A stretch of DNA of 40,466 nucleotides from CBFHOS01 sp965657645 (GTDB lineage Bacteria > Pseudomonadota > Alphaproteobacteria > Puniceispirillales > Puniceispirillaceae), in NCBI GenBank assembly GCA_965657645.1, contig CBFHOS010000016.1:1-40466 (forward strand), written 5' to 3'. Positions 16,230 to 26,309 of this stretch are shown here, one piece after another. The notes beneath the pieces were generated by a model. The model was not told the origin of the DNA and did no database searches. It worked only from the letters and a program-made list of their open reading frames with translations. Positions within the stretch are counted from its first letter, which is position 1; each line of letters begins with the position of its first letter. The position numbers were made by a program, and so were the translations under genes.

Positions 16230-19217
16230 TTATGTGGTGGCAAATACGCTATCGAAAATGCGGCTGACATTGGCGCGGGCAAGATCTAACTCACCTTGTA
16301 GATAGGCCGCGTCGGGCATGTCCATTTGTCCAAGTAAAAAGTGCCAGATTGCCGGTGATAAATCTTCCTGTCGCCGTCCCACGCGCCCGACACAGAGGCG
16401 CGAATAATGATGCAGACGCGAAAACAACGCGGCGGCCTGTAATAAATCAGACGCATCGCCCGGGCTTATGACGCCCACCTCTTGTAGTGTGGTGATGATG
16501 GCATTGGCAGATACTGGCGACGCGGTGGCGGCAAAATGCTGGCTGTTGGCAATGCGCAATCCCTGCACCAGCAAATCGATCTCGCTAAGGCCGCCCGGTT
16601 GCTTGCGTAAGGCGAGTGGCGGCGCGGTGCCATAGGTGCTACGCAATCGCTCGCGCATTTCTGTAATGGCGCTGGCAACGTTGCTGATCTCGGTGCTGGT
16701 TTGATTGATTGCGATAATTTGATCGGCTAGCTCTGGCCAGTCGTGATCGTCACTGTCGGGTGCGGATTTGCCATTAACCGCGACGATACGTGATTTTGCA
16801 AAGGCGAGGCGTTCCCAGACCCATGCCTCATCCTCGTAATATTTCCCAAGACGGTCTAGATGCACGGCGATATTGCCCTTTTCACCATCGGGGCGTAGGC
16901 GCATGTCGACAAGGTAGAACGGTCCGGCAACATCCGCCATGCCCATCCAATTGATAAAGGTCTGGGTCAGTCTGGTAAAATAGCGGGTCGGGCCAATCGC
17001 ACGGGCACCGTCAGACAGTGCATCGGCATCATCAGGTCCATCATAAACAACAATCAAATCGAGATCGGACTGCGCCGTTAGTTCAGCCAAACCAAGACGG
17101 CCAAGCCCGATAATGGCGATATGCCCAGCCATAAACCCATGCCGGCGTTCCATATCCGCGCGCGCCAATTCCAATGTTATGGTGATCACTGCATCGGCGA
17201 TCGCGCTCAACCCTTCGCCAAGCGCGGTATCATCGATGACTTCACTAAGCGCCTGTGTCTCAATACGAAAACGCCATTCACGCACCCGCCGCTGGATGGT
17301 CTGGAGGGCGAGCTCAATGGGCATGTCTTTAATGCTATCGCGTAGTTCATCCAGTAAAATTGAGGATTTTGGCAATGGCGCAAAGAATTCATCGAACATC
17401 ACCAAGTCAAATAGCGCAGGGAAATAGCGCAAATAATCAGCCATGCGCGGCGATAGAATGAGAATGTCACAGAGCAATCTGGTCAGGTGACGATTATGGT
17501 CCAATAGCGAGAAAATCTGGACGCTTGCGGGCAATCCCTCGATGAATTGGGCCAATGCGGCAAAAGCCTCATGCGGGTCCGCCGCCTTGGCAATTTGGGC
17601 CAACATTTGCGGGGCGAGGCGGCTTAGCAATATGCGGGCGCGCTCGCTTCTGGTGGCGGCAATGCGGCCCGACATCCATCCAGAAATGGTGGCGCAGATA
17701 TCGTGTGGTCGGTCAAACCCATGCCCACTGAGCCAATTTGCCAACTGTTCCTCATCCTCGAGCATTGGCCAATCATCGTCATCCGCCTGATCATCGGTGC
17801 TATTTGGCTGGTCACCAAAATGATCGGCAAAAATAGTATGGGTGGTTAGCGTACCTATTTTGGCGAGATGCTGGCCCAATTGGGAGAGAAACGCATCGGG
17901 CGTGGGCCAGCCTAGAAACCGTGCAAGGCTGGTCATTTCGGCATCACCGCGCGGCAGGGAATGGGTTTGCGCATCGCCAAGCATCTGGAGCCGATGTTCA
18001 AGACGGCGCAGGCCAAGATAGCACTGGCCGAGCGCCTCCGCCTGATCATCGTCAATCCAGTTTTCGCCAGCCAACGCAACAAGCGCGGGTAGGGTACTGC
18101 CAAGACGAATGCTAGGGCTACGGCCACCGGCAACGAGCTGTAATATATGCGTCAGAAATTCAATTCTGCGGATACCGTTGGCGCCGGTTTTAAGGTCAAA
18201 GCCAAACCAGCCATCTCCCCTTTGGGGCCGCCGCAACATCGATTTCATGTCGTCCATGACGGTGTAATCCAAGGTGCGCCGCCACACAAAGGGCTGGATA
18301 TCGGCAAGGAACGCGGCGCCAAATTCACGGTCGCCGCCAATTGGCCGGGCCCGGATAAAGGCGGCACGTTCCCATGTTCTGGCGATCGATTCATAATATC
18401 CAAGCGCCGCATCACGCTGGATGCTTACCGCGGTGGCACCGGGATCTGGTCGTAATCGTAGATCGACCCGCCAGCCGATCCCATCGGCGGTAGGTTGCGA
18501 CAGCAATTTGACCAATTGGCGGGTGAGGCCAACATAAAAATTCTGGCTGTCTTGGGGGGCAAAAAGCGGGGTGTTCTCTGGGTCATGCAGGATAATCAGA
18601 TCAACGTCAGAGGAATAATTGAGCTCGCCAGCACCAAGCTTGCCAAGCGCCAGAATTGTCCATCCACATCCCGTCATGTCTGTTGGTTGCGCTGGCATCA
18701 AGCCGCGCTGGCTGGATCGGCTCAATAGGTGCCGCGCGGTACCGTCAATGGCGGCCTCGGCGGCATTGCTTAGCCAGCGCATTTGATCGGTGACAGTAAC
18801 GACATTGGCCAGATCACCGATGGCGACACATAATGCACTGCGCTGGCGCAATCGGCGGATGGCGGCCATCACCTCACTATCGATCGCGGCCGGGTCGCCA
18901 TTATTGTCGATGGCCTCAATTGATCTATGAAATTCGGCAATGGCGGCCGTAATAATGGTGTCACCATCGCCGCTTATTATTGCGGGAATAAGGTCACTAT
19001 GACGCCGCGCCAAACCTTGCAGATGCTGGGAATAAACCAGCATGCGGGCGATATCATTGGCATCTATTTTTGCACTAGAAGTTGCAGTTATGCCCGCCTT
19101 TTGGGCGATCTCGGTCGCGGCCCATGTCTCAAGCTCGGCTAGAATAGCTATTTGCTCGTCGGTGGTTACCGGAAGGCCAGCGATGAGATTATACTTTTGG
19201 TTGAGTGCGTTAGTCAT
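16230..19217 (-). CDS. glnE: bifunctional glutamine synthetase adenylyltransferase/deadenylase
   Basis: A 995-residue GlnE. Two nucleotidyltransferase domains are present: the first with LALGKLGAGELNYSSDVDLI at about 190-208, the second with GLGRLGLAELTAQSDLDLIVVYD, each keeping the paired aspartates. The N-terminal domain removes AMP from glutamine synthetase and the C-terminal one adds it, under control of PII proteins. RLEHRLQMLGDAQTHSLP and the C-terminal helical region with GGLSEIDLLVQGL are family blocks. The start is ATG 19217, without a strong ribosome site. It follows the MATE gene by 106 bp on the same strand. Confidence 0.96.
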   Translation of the reverse strand: MTNALNQKYNLIAGLPVTTDEQIAILAELETWAATEIAQKAGITATSSAKIDANDIARMLVYSQHLQGLARRHSDLIPAIISGDGDTIITAAIAEFHRSIEAIDNNGDPAAIDSEVMAAIRRLRQRSALCVAIGDLANVVTVTDQMRWLSNAAEAAIDGTARHLLSRSSQRGLMPAQPTDMTGCGWTILALGKLGAGELNYSSDVDLIILHDPENTPLFAPQDSQNFYVGLTRQLVKLLSQPTADGIGWRVDLRLRPDPGATAVSIQRDAALGYYESIARTWERAAFIRARPIGGDREFGAAFLADIQPFVWRRTLDYTVMDDMKSMLRRPQRGDGWFGFDLKTGANGIRRIEFLTHILQLVAGGRSPSIRLGSTLPALVALAGENWIDDDQAEALGQCYLGLRRLEHRLQMLGDAQTHSLPRGDAEMTSLARFLGWPTPDAFLSQLGQHLAKIGTLTTHTIFADHFGDQPNSTDDQADDDDWPMLEDEEQLANWLSGHGFDRPHDICATISGWMSGRIAATRSERARILLSRLAPQMLAQIAKAADPHEAFAALAQFIEGLPASVQIFSLLDHNRHLTRLLCDILILSPRMADYLRYFPALFDLVMFDEFFAPLPKSSILLDELRDSIKDMPIELALQTIQRRVREWRFRIETQALSEVIDDTALGEGLSAIADAVITITLELARADMERRHGFMAGHIAIIGLGRLGLAELTAQSDLDLIVVYDGPDDADALSDGARAIGPTRYFTRLTQTFINWMGMADVAGPFYLVDMRLRPDGEKGNIAVHLDRLGKYYEDEAWVWERLAFAKSRIVAVNGKSAPDSDDHDWPELADQIIAINQTSTEISNVASAITEMRERLRSTYGTAPPLALRKQPGGLSEIDLLVQGLRIANSQHFAATASPVSANAIITTLQEVGVISPGDASDLLQAAALFSRLHHYSRLCVGRVGRRQEDLSPAIWHFLLGQMDMPDAAYLQGELDLARANVSRIFDSVFATT

Positions 19218-19323
19218 GGATTACTATAACCCGGCTTTACAAACTGGCGACAGGCCGATGTTAGATGGGTATTTCCGCCGGGGCAAATTTTCGATCAAAA
19301 TTATAGATGGGCCGGATGGGTAG

Positions 19324-20700
19324 CTAGGCGGCCAGAATTTTACCGCCGCGGTCAATCCGTTTCATTGTTTGATAGGTTCGCCAGCTAAGACCAATGGCGG
19401 CGGCGCATAGCCCAATCACGAGGCCGCCCCAGATCGCCACTGGACCCCAGCCTAAAACCAAGCCGGCAAACGCGCCGCTACCTACACCGATTACCCAAAA
19501 GCTGGTGATGCCAAGAACCGCCGGAATTTTGGTGTCATTGAGGCCGCGCAAGATCGAGGTGGCGATGGCTTGCATACCGTCCGGAATTTGAAAACAACCG
19601 GCGATAATGACCATTGGTACAGCATAGAGCATTACCTCATCGATCAATACATCACCCTCGGCGAGGTAAAAGCCGATCCAGAATTCCGGCCAGACAATTA
19701 AAATGACCGTTGTCATCATCGTTAGGCCGACGCCCACGCTCATCGCTGACCATCCACTGCGCTGGGTGTTGCCGCGATCATTCGCACCAGCGTAATTGCT
19801 CACAAGGATTGAACTGGCTTGGGCAAGGGCAATCGGGACCATGAAGGATACCGCGGCAATCTGGTTTGCAATGGCCCCAGCCGCCAATGCCGCCGTGCCA
19901 AATAAACCAATGAGGAATGTGATCGCCACAAACATGCTGGTTTCCGCTAAAATCGTCAGGCCGATTGGCACACCGATCTTTAGCAAACGCCATGTGATTG
20001 CCCAATCCATCACCCATAGACGCTGGAACGGCTTTGATTGTTTATAGGGCGCGGTTGTGCCAATCCAGACGAGCAAACCAACGCAAATCAGCACATAGAC
20101 AATAGTGGTCGAAAGGGCGATGCCGGTTAGCCCCATCTTGGGAAAAGGGCCGATACCCTCAACCAGTACATGATTGCCCAGCACATTGAGCCCAAGGCCC
20201 AATATCATCGCAATCACCTGCGGCAATGGGCGTTGGTGCGCGACCACATATTGGCGCAACACAAAGAAGATGAAAATGAATGGGAGGCCGATTGCTGACC
20301 ATAGTAAAAAGCCGCCCGTCATAGAGGTTAGGGCCGGATCCTGTCCCAGCAAATTTAGCACCGGTTCGCCAAGCATAACGAGCGGGGCGGCCAAAATACC
20401 CAAGACCACACCAATCAACAGGCCTTGACGCAACGAGCGCCGAATCTGGCGGTCATCATTACTGCCTAGCCCCTGTGCAACCAATGGCCCAACGGCCAGA
20501 GTTACGCCAAGAGCAAAGAAATAAAACGGCTGGAAATAACGGTTCGCAAGTGATCCCGCCGCCAGATTTACACTATCGATCTGGCCCATGGCAATGATAT
20601 CCGCGGTCCAAATACCAATGGTCGCCAACGCCCCGATAACGATGGGAAGCGATAGCTTGATATTTTGCCAATTGTGGGTATTCCAACTCTTTAACGACAT
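19324..20700 (-). CDS. MATE family multidrug/metabolite exporter
   Basis: A 458-residue MATE transporter with about 12 membrane helices, including QIDSVNLAAGSLANRYF in helix 1-2, LVAQGLGSNDDRQIRRSLRQG in the first repeat, and ILVSNYAGANDRGNTQRSGW in the second. These paired GxG/N-D blocks mark the two pseudo-symmetric halves. I chose ATG 20700, preceded by AGGA six bases upstream, over a start at 20796 that would add 32 basic non-hydrophobic residues. The gene is divergent from rlmE; in other alphaproteobacteria a MATE gene often lies near rlmE and guaB. Confidence 0.92.
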   Translation of the reverse strand: MSLKSWNTHNWQNIKLSLPIVIGALATIGIWTADIIAMGQIDSVNLAAGSLANRYFQPFYFFALGVTLAVGPLVAQGLGSNDDRQIRRSLRQGLLIGVVLGILAAPLVMLGEPVLNLLGQDPALTSMTGGFLLWSAIGLPFIFIFFVLRQYVVAHQRPLPQVIAMILGLGLNVLGNHVLVEGIGPFPKMGLTGIALSTTIVYVLICVGLLVWIGTTAPYKQSKPFQRLWVMDWAITWRLLKIGVPIGLTILAETSMFVAITFLIGLFGTAALAAGAIANQIAAVSFMVPIALAQASSILVSNYAGANDRGNTQRSGWSAMSVGVGLTMMTTVILIVWPEFWIGFYLAEGDVLIDEVMLYAVPMVIIAGCFQIPDGMQAIATSILRGLNDTKIPAVLGITSFWVIGVGSGAFAGLVLGWGPVAIWGGLVIGLCAAAIGLSWRTYQTMKRIDRGGKILAA

Positions 20701-20785
20701 ACAAAATCCTGAACCTGTAACCCGAAGCCTGCGAATGCAACGGCTACTTCTGTCTACTTTAGATTGCCGCGAAAAGATATGCGGA

Positions 20786-20835
20786 AAGATACCCAAGAAG
20801 TACCCGGGAGAAGATACCCAAGAAATACCCGCGGG
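20786..20835. repeat. 25-bp tandem duplication between the MATE gene and rlmE
   Basis: Two adjacent units, each beginning AAGATACCCAAGAA and continuing TACCCG, match at 22 of 25 positions (starts at 20786 and 20811). They lie in the 270-bp divergent promoter region. The rest of this gap shows no gene. Confidence 0.75.
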
Positions 20836-20970
20836 GAATATATCTATCGCGGGTCAGGATCTATCAATGCCCAACGCGGCACAATTGTGTTATGGTGTGA
20901 AAAATTGCGAGAAAGCGGCAGATAATGTACGTCCCGCTAGGTATTAAAAGTAGCAAGGCAGGGGTCCCTC

Positions 20971-21753
20971 ATGTCCGCAGGTGGTGGTAGTTCAGACAAA
21001 AAAGGCTCATCGGGTCGCAGCTATCGCAGTAATGCGGGTTTGACGCGCCAGCCTAAAAAGATGCGTGGCCGGAAAGTGTCGTCGCAAAGATGGCTTACCC
21101 GCCAGCTTAATGATCCCTTTGTGGCCGAGGCGAAATCACGGGGGTTTCGCTCCCGCGCGGCACTCAAGCTTGAACAGATTGACCAGCGTTATAAATTATT
21201 CCGGCCGGGTCAGGCGATCGTCGATCTTGGCTGTGCGCCCGGCGGTTGGATGCAGGTGGCGTCAATCCATACCCAGCTTGGCCGGTCAAAGGCGCGGCTG
21301 GTCGGGATTGATCTGTTGGAAACCGAACATATCGTTGATGCCGAGATTTTTGTCGGCGACATGATGGAACAAGTAATGATCGACAAGGTACGTGATGCTG
21401 TTGGCGGCGCGGCTGATGGCGTGCTTTCCGATATGGCGGCGGCAACCACCGGTCACCGGCCCACGGATCATTTGCGGACCACGGCATTGCTAGAGGCGGC
21501 GTTGGATTTTGCGCTGGAAATTCTGAACGAGAACGGGTTCTTTCTGGCGAAATGTTTCCGCGGCGGTGCAGAGCGGAGTGTGCTGGATATCCTGCACAAG
21601 AATTTCGCCACTGTGCGCCATGTAAAACCGGCCGCTAGTCGTCAGGAATCTGTCGAGAGTTATGTTCTGGCAACGGGCTTTCACGGGCGCGGTATTGCCG
21701 CCGCGGCACAACAAGAACAAGACCGCGGTGAAGGTGGTTTTTCTCCGATTTAG
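20971..21753 (+). CDS. rlmE: 23S rRNA 2'-O-ribose U2552 methyltransferase
   Basis: A 260-residue RrmJ/FtsJ-type enzyme that methylates U2552 in the A loop during 50S maturation. The SAM site reads VDLGCAPGGWMQVA. The K-D-K-E tetrad is present: Lys in SRAALKLEQI, Asp in VLSDMAAATTGH, Lys in FLAKCFRGG and Glu in SRQESVESYVLA. It has a basic, Gly/Ser-rich N-terminal extension of about 45 residues, common in alphaproteobacteria. The ribosome site AGGGG precedes ATG 20971. guaB follows 77 bp later. Confidence 0.95.
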   Translation: MSAGGGSSDKKGSSGRSYRSNAGLTRQPKKMRGRKVSSQRWLTRQLNDPFVAEAKSRGFRSRAALKLEQIDQRYKLFRPGQAIVDLGCAPGGWMQVASIHTQLGRSKARLVGIDLLETEHIVDAEIFVGDMMEQVMIDKVRDAVGGAADGVLSDMAAATTGHRPTDHLRTTALLEAALDFALEILNENGFFLAKCFRGGAERSVLDILHKNFATVRHVKPAASRQESVESYVLATGFHGRGIAAAAQQEQDRGEGGFSPI

Positions 21754-21830
21754 GGGCTATCAATTCGTCATCTGCTTGGATATAGTGCGTCGTCAACCGA
21801 TCATTGAGCACTCGCTGCGGAAGGCACCCC

Positions 21831-23300
21831 ATGAAAATTCGTGAAGCTCTGACTTTTGACGATGTATTGTTGGAGCCTGCGCGCTCTGGCATCCTACCGG
21901 CTGACGCTGATATTCAAACGCGTCTTACCCAGAAAATTTCTCTAAGAGTTCCGCTGATTTCTGCGGCTATGGACACGGTCACCGAGCACCGGTTGGCGAT
22001 TGCAATGGCGCAATCGGGCGGCATCGGTGTGGTCCATAAAAACTTCACCATCGCCGAACAGGCTGATGAAATTATCAAAGTGAAAAGATACGAATCCGGC
22101 ATGGTGGTTAACCCGCTGACGATCACGGCTGATAAAACGCTGGGTGATGCGCTGGAAATGATGGATTTTCATCAGATTTCTGGCATCCCCGTAGTCGAGG
22201 CTGGCGGTGTTGGTCCGCAGGTTCTGGTTGGTATTCTAACCAACCGCGATGTGCGTTTCGCGTCTGATCGCAGCCAAAAGGTTGGCGATTTAATGACCCG
22301 CGAAGTGGTCACGGTTCGTGATGGTGCATCGCATGAAGAAGCCAAAAAACTGCTCCATGAAAACCGTATTGAAAAGCTGGTTGTCGTCGATGCGGATGGG
22401 CGCTGTACGGGCCTCATCACGGTCAAGGATATGGAAAAGGCAAAGAACCATCCGCTGGCCTCTAAAGATGACGCTGGTCGGTTGCTCGTCGCCGCCGCAA
22501 CGGGCGCTGGTGATGACGGTCTGGCCCGTGCCGAGGCGCTTATTGAGGCTGGTGCTGATGTGATTATCGTGGATACAGCGCATGGTCATAGTGAAGGCGT
22601 TCTAAAAGCGGTGTCTAACGTTCGCAAAATGGCCAACCATATTCAGGTCGTTGGCGGCAATGTGGCCACCGCGGATGGCGCAAGGGCATTGATTGATGCG
22701 GGCGCCGATGCGGTCAAGGTTGGCATTGGCCCTGGTTCTATTTGCACAACACGGATGGTTGCCGGTGTTGGTGTGCCGCAATTAACCGCGGTGATGGATG
22801 CGGCAGAAGCCTGTCATGCCCAGAATATTCCGGTCATTGCCGATGGCGGCATTAAATATTCCGGCGATCTTGCCAAGGCGATTGCCGCCGGTGGTGATGT
22901 GGCGATGATCGGATCATTGCTGGCCGGTACGGACGAAACCCCGGGCGAGGTTTATTTGCACCAAGGCCGGTCATACAAGGCCTATCGCGGCATGGGATCA
23001 ACTGGGGCGATGGCCCGTGGTTCAGCCGATCGTTATTTTCAGGCGGAAATTTCCCAACCATTAAAGCTCGTTCCCGAAGGCATCGAAGGTCAGGTTCCGT
23101 ATAAAGGACCGGTTGAAAATGTTCTGCATCAATTGCTGGGCGGTTTACGCGCGGCGATGGGATATACCGGTAATGCAACGATTGCCGATATGCAGAAAAA
23201 TGCGGCGTTTTTGCGCATTACTGGGGCTGGTCTCGCCGAGAGCCATGTCCATGACGTAACGATCACACGTGAGGCACCGAATTACCGACCCGGAATGTGA
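21831..23300 (+). CDS. guaB: IMP dehydrogenase
   Basis: Oxidises IMP to XMP, the committed step to GMP. The 489-residue protein begins with the canonical EALTFDDVLLEPARS. It carries a CBS pair at about 95-205 (GILTNRDVRFASD, GLITVKDMEKAK), VKVGIGPGSICTTRMVAGVG with the catalytic Cys, and the flap YRGMGSTGAM. I chose ATG 21831 with GGAAGG upstream, not the TTG at 21804. Its stop lies inside a 15-bp tandem duplication. Confidence 0.97.
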   Translation: MKIREALTFDDVLLEPARSGILPADADIQTRLTQKISLRVPLISAAMDTVTEHRLAIAMAQSGGIGVVHKNFTIAEQADEIIKVKRYESGMVVNPLTITADKTLGDALEMMDFHQISGIPVVEAGGVGPQVLVGILTNRDVRFASDRSQKVGDLMTREVVTVRDGASHEEAKKLLHENRIEKLVVVDADGRCTGLITVKDMEKAKNHPLASKDDAGRLLVAAATGAGDDGLARAEALIEAGADVIIVDTAHGHSEGVLKAVSNVRKMANHIQVVGGNVATADGARALIDAGADAVKVGIGPGSICTTRMVAGVGVPQLTAVMDAAEACHAQNIPVIADGGIKYSGDLAKAIAAGGDVAMIGSLLAGTDETPGEVYLHQGRSYKAYRGMGSTGAMARGSADRYFQAEISQPLKLVPEGIEGQVPYKGPVENVLHQLLGGLRAAMGYTGNATIADMQKNAAFLRITGAGLAESHVHDVTITREAPNYRPGM

Positions 23301-23319
23301 CGCTCCGGAATGTGACGCT
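23290..23319 (+). repeat. perfect 15-bp tandem duplication over the guaB stop codon
   Basis: CCGGAATGTGACGCT occurs twice head to tail (23290-23304 and 23305-23319). The first copy contains the last guaB codons and TGA. Both copies are identical, which suggests a recent duplication. Confidence 0.9.
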
Positions 23320-23397
23320 AGTGCACGCGGTGTGCTGGCGATCATATATACGCTTTGACAATTATTGCGCCGGAAAGCCGGCAAGTGGACCTAGTTT

Positions 23398-24717
23398 ATG
23401 ACCCCAGCCGCGCGGCTTGCTGCCGTTATTGAGATTATTTCTGAAATTGGTGATGGCCAGCCGGCCGGACAGGGATTGCGCAAGGGTCTTGCGCGCCGCC
23501 GTTACGCTGGTTCGGGTGATCGCGCCGCTATTACCGCGCAATTCTGGCAAATCTATCGGGCATGGGCACGCTTGTTTTGGCATTTGGAAACCCGCGATAT
23601 CGAAGTCACACCGCGGGCCGTTGCCATTGCTGCGCAGGTTCTAATCAACGGCGAGACAGCCGAAACTCTAGCCCCATTATTCCCGAGCGAGGCAAAGCAC
23701 GCCGCCGCGCCGCTGGATGATGCTGATCTTGCCTTGATTGCCGCGTTGCAAGAGAAAACACTGGATGACGCCGCGATGCCGCGTGATGTGCTGTTGGAAT
23801 GGCCGGCCTTTTTGATGGATGATGCAAAGGCCGGACTTGGCGATTATTTCGATAGCGAATTGACCGCGCTACAGGGTGAGGCGGCAACCGATTTGCGGGT
23901 GAACCCGATCAAATTGAAAGACCGCCGTGTGTTGCGTAACAAGCTCGCTGGTCGCGGGATTAAATGCCACCCGACAAATTTGTCGCCAATTGGGATCAGG
24001 CTAGAAAAGCGGACCCGTACAGATGACCTCATCGAGTGGAAAAAAGGGCTGTTTGATGTGCAGGATGAAGGCTCGCAAATTGCCGCCCTGTTATGTGATG
24101 CACGCCCCGGAATGCAGGTTGCCGATATGTGCGCCGGCGCCGGTGGCAAGTCATTGGTGATGGCGGCGCAAATGGAAAACCGGGGTCGTATCCTTGCCCT
24201 TGATAGCAACGCCGAACGCCTAGAGCGTAGCGGCGAGCGTATCCGGCGCGCCGGCATTCACAATGTAGAGCGCAAGCATGTTGGTGATACATGGGGCACG
24301 AAACGCTTTCGGGCTAAATTCGATCGTGTGGTCATTGATGCGCCTTGTTCGGGTTCTGGTACGTGGCGCCGTCAGGTGGATGGGCGCTGGCGTTGCACGC
24401 CTGAGGATCTTGCTCGCTATCAGTCGCTACAGAGTAACCTGCTCGATAAGGGCCGCGCCATGGTCACGCCGGGAGGCCGGATTATGTTTATCACCTGTTC
24501 CGTTCTGGCCAGTGAGGGTGCATTGCAGGTAGATCGTCTGCTCAGCGAGGCGCCGGAGCTTGAGCTGGCTGATATCAGTGATATTTGGGGTGATACAATT
24601 GGCGCGCTGGGTGGCGGGGATTGCCCGCCGCTGGATCGTGGCATGTTGCGCCTATTGCCCGGGCGTGATGGCACGGATGGATTTTTTATGGCGGTGCTGC
24701 AAGCCCGGCTTCGGTAA
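23398..24717 (+). CDS. RsmB/NOP-family 5-methylcytosine RNA methyltransferase
   Basis: A 439-residue class I SAM-dependent enzyme. The N-terminal 150 residues are helical and probably NusB-like. The catalytic domain shows VADMCAGAGGKSLVMAAQM (SAM site), LDSNAERLERSGERIRRAG (motif II) and the two catalytic cysteines in DAPCSGSGTWRR and FITCSVLASEG. The expected role is m5C formation in 16S rRNA, as for RsmB, but the exact site is not certain. It lies between guaB and guaA, an arrangement I recall from other alphaproteobacteria. Confidence 0.93.
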   Translation: MTPAARLAAVIEIISEIGDGQPAGQGLRKGLARRRYAGSGDRAAITAQFWQIYRAWARLFWHLETRDIEVTPRAVAIAAQVLINGETAETLAPLFPSEAKHAAAPLDDADLALIAALQEKTLDDAAMPRDVLLEWPAFLMDDAKAGLGDYFDSELTALQGEAATDLRVNPIKLKDRRVLRNKLAGRGIKCHPTNLSPIGIRLEKRTRTDDLIEWKKGLFDVQDEGSQIAALLCDARPGMQVADMCAGAGGKSLVMAAQMENRGRILALDSNAERLERSGERIRRAGIHNVERKHVGDTWGTKRFRAKFDRVVIDAPCSGSGTWRRQVDGRWRCTPEDLARYQSLQSNLLDKGRAMVTPGGRIMFITCSVLASEGALQVDRLLSEAPELELADISDIWGDTIGALGGGDCPPLDRGMLRLLPGRDGTDGFFMAVLQARLR

Positions 24718-24752
24718 TGATTGCGCATAGATGTGCAAATGAGGAATAAAAG

Positions 24753-26300
24753 ATGAATGATTCAGTTCTGATTATTGATTTTGGTTCACAGGTAACCCAG
24801 CTAATCGCGCGCCGCCTGCGCGAGGCCGGTGTCTATACATTGATCCTGCCCTGCACGACGACGCCGGAAAAGATCAAGGCGGCTAACCCGCGCGGCATCA
24901 TCCTATCTGGTGGGCCTAATTCGGTGGCGATGGCGGATACCCCGCGGGCACCACAAATTGTTTTTGATCTGGGTGTTCCTATCCTCGGCATTTGTTATGG
25001 CCAGCAAACCATGTGCCAGCAATTAGGCGGCAGAGTAGAGCCCGGTACGAGCCGCGAATTTGGCCGCGCGGAATTGTCCGTTACCAAGGCCTGTTCGCTG
25101 TTTGAGGATGTGTGGTCTGTCGATGATACGCCGAGCGTATGGATGAGCCATGGTGACCATGTTGCGGCTCTGCCTGACGGATTTGTCGTGGTTGCCAGCT
25201 CTTCGGGTGCGCCTTATGCGGCCGTTGCCGATGAAGAGCGCCGGTATTACGGCGTCCAGTTCCACCCTGAAGTCGTTCATAGCGAAGATGGCGAACGCCT
25301 ATTGGCCCGCTTTGCCTTGGGCATTTGTGGCTGTTCTGGCAGTTGGTCAATGGCCGCCTATAAAGAGCGCACGATCGCGGCGATCAGAGAGCAGGTTGGT
25401 GATGCAAAGGTTATTTGTGGCTTGTCTGGCGGGGTGGATTCATCGGTAGCCGCTGTTCTCATTCACGAGGCAATCGGTGATCAATTAACCTGTGTATTTG
25501 TTGATCACGGATTGCTGCGTTCTGGCGAGGCCGAAGAGGTTGTGAGCCTGTTTGGTGGTCACTACAACATCCCTCTCATTCACCGCGAAGTGTCGGATAT
25601 GTTTTTGGGACGGCTTGCGGGGGTCGATGATCCAGAGAAAAAACGCAAGATCATTGGCAGCAGCTTTATCGAGGTATTTGACGAAGAGGCAGCCAAAATC
25701 AAAGATGCCCGTTTCCTCGCGCAAGGTACGCTATATCCGGACGTTATCGAGAGCATTTCTGCCGCTGGTGGTGACGCCGTTACGATCAAGTCGCATCACA
25801 ATGTTGGTGGCTTGCCGGATGATATGGCCCTAGAGCTTGTCGAGCCATTGCGCGAATTGTTCAAGGACGAAGTGCGCGCGCTGGGCCGTGAATTAGGGCT
25901 CCCGGAAATTCTGGTGTCGCGTCATCCATTCCCCGGACCGGGCCTTGCCATTCGCGTCCCCGGCGCCATTACCCGCGAACAGCTGGATATCCTACGCGCG
26001 GCCGATGCGGTCTATCTCGATGAAATCCGCAAAGCCGGATTATATGACGAAATCTGGCAGGCATTCGCCGTGCTATTGCCGGTAAAAACCGTTGGCGTCA
26101 TGGGCGATGCCCGCTCATATGACTATGCCTGCGCCCTGCGTGCGGTGACCTCGACCGACGGCATGACAGCCGATAGCTATCCCTTTACCCACGAGTTCCT
26201 ATCAAAAACCGCAACCCGCATCGTCAATGAAGTAAAAGGCGTAAACCGCGTAACCTACGACGTAACATCAAAGCCCCCAGGAACCATCGAGTGGGAATGA
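24753..26300 (+). CDS. guaA: GMP synthase (glutamine-hydrolysing)
   Basis: Amidates XMP to GMP. The 515-residue protein has a class I amidotransferase domain with nucleophile Cys in ILGICYGQQTMC and the His/Glu pair in GVQFHPEVVHSEDG. The ATP-pyrophosphatase P-loop GLSGGVDSSVAA lies at about 225, and the C-terminal dimerisation domain ends in the standard VTYDVTSKPPGTIEWE. GAGGA sits eight or nine bases before ATG 24753. With guaB it gives both steps of guanine nucleotide synthesis. Confidence 0.97.
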   Translation: MNDSVLIIDFGSQVTQLIARRLREAGVYTLILPCTTTPEKIKAANPRGIILSGGPNSVAMADTPRAPQIVFDLGVPILGICYGQQTMCQQLGGRVEPGTSREFGRAELSVTKACSLFEDVWSVDDTPSVWMSHGDHVAALPDGFVVVASSSGAPYAAVADEERRYYGVQFHPEVVHSEDGERLLARFALGICGCSGSWSMAAYKERTIAAIREQVGDAKVICGLSGGVDSSVAAVLIHEAIGDQLTCVFVDHGLLRSGEAEEVVSLFGGHYNIPLIHREVSDMFLGRLAGVDDPEKKRKIIGSSFIEVFDEEAAKIKDARFLAQGTLYPDVIESISAAGGDAVTIKSHHNVGGLPDDMALELVEPLRELFKDEVRALGRELGLPEILVSRHPFPGPGLAIRVPGAITREQLDILRAADAVYLDEIRKAGLYDEIWQAFAVLLPVKTVGVMGDARSYDYACALRAVTSTDGMTADSYPFTHEFLSKTATRIVNEVKGVNRVTYDVTSKPPGTIEWE

Positions 26301-26309
26301 TGAGCAAAT

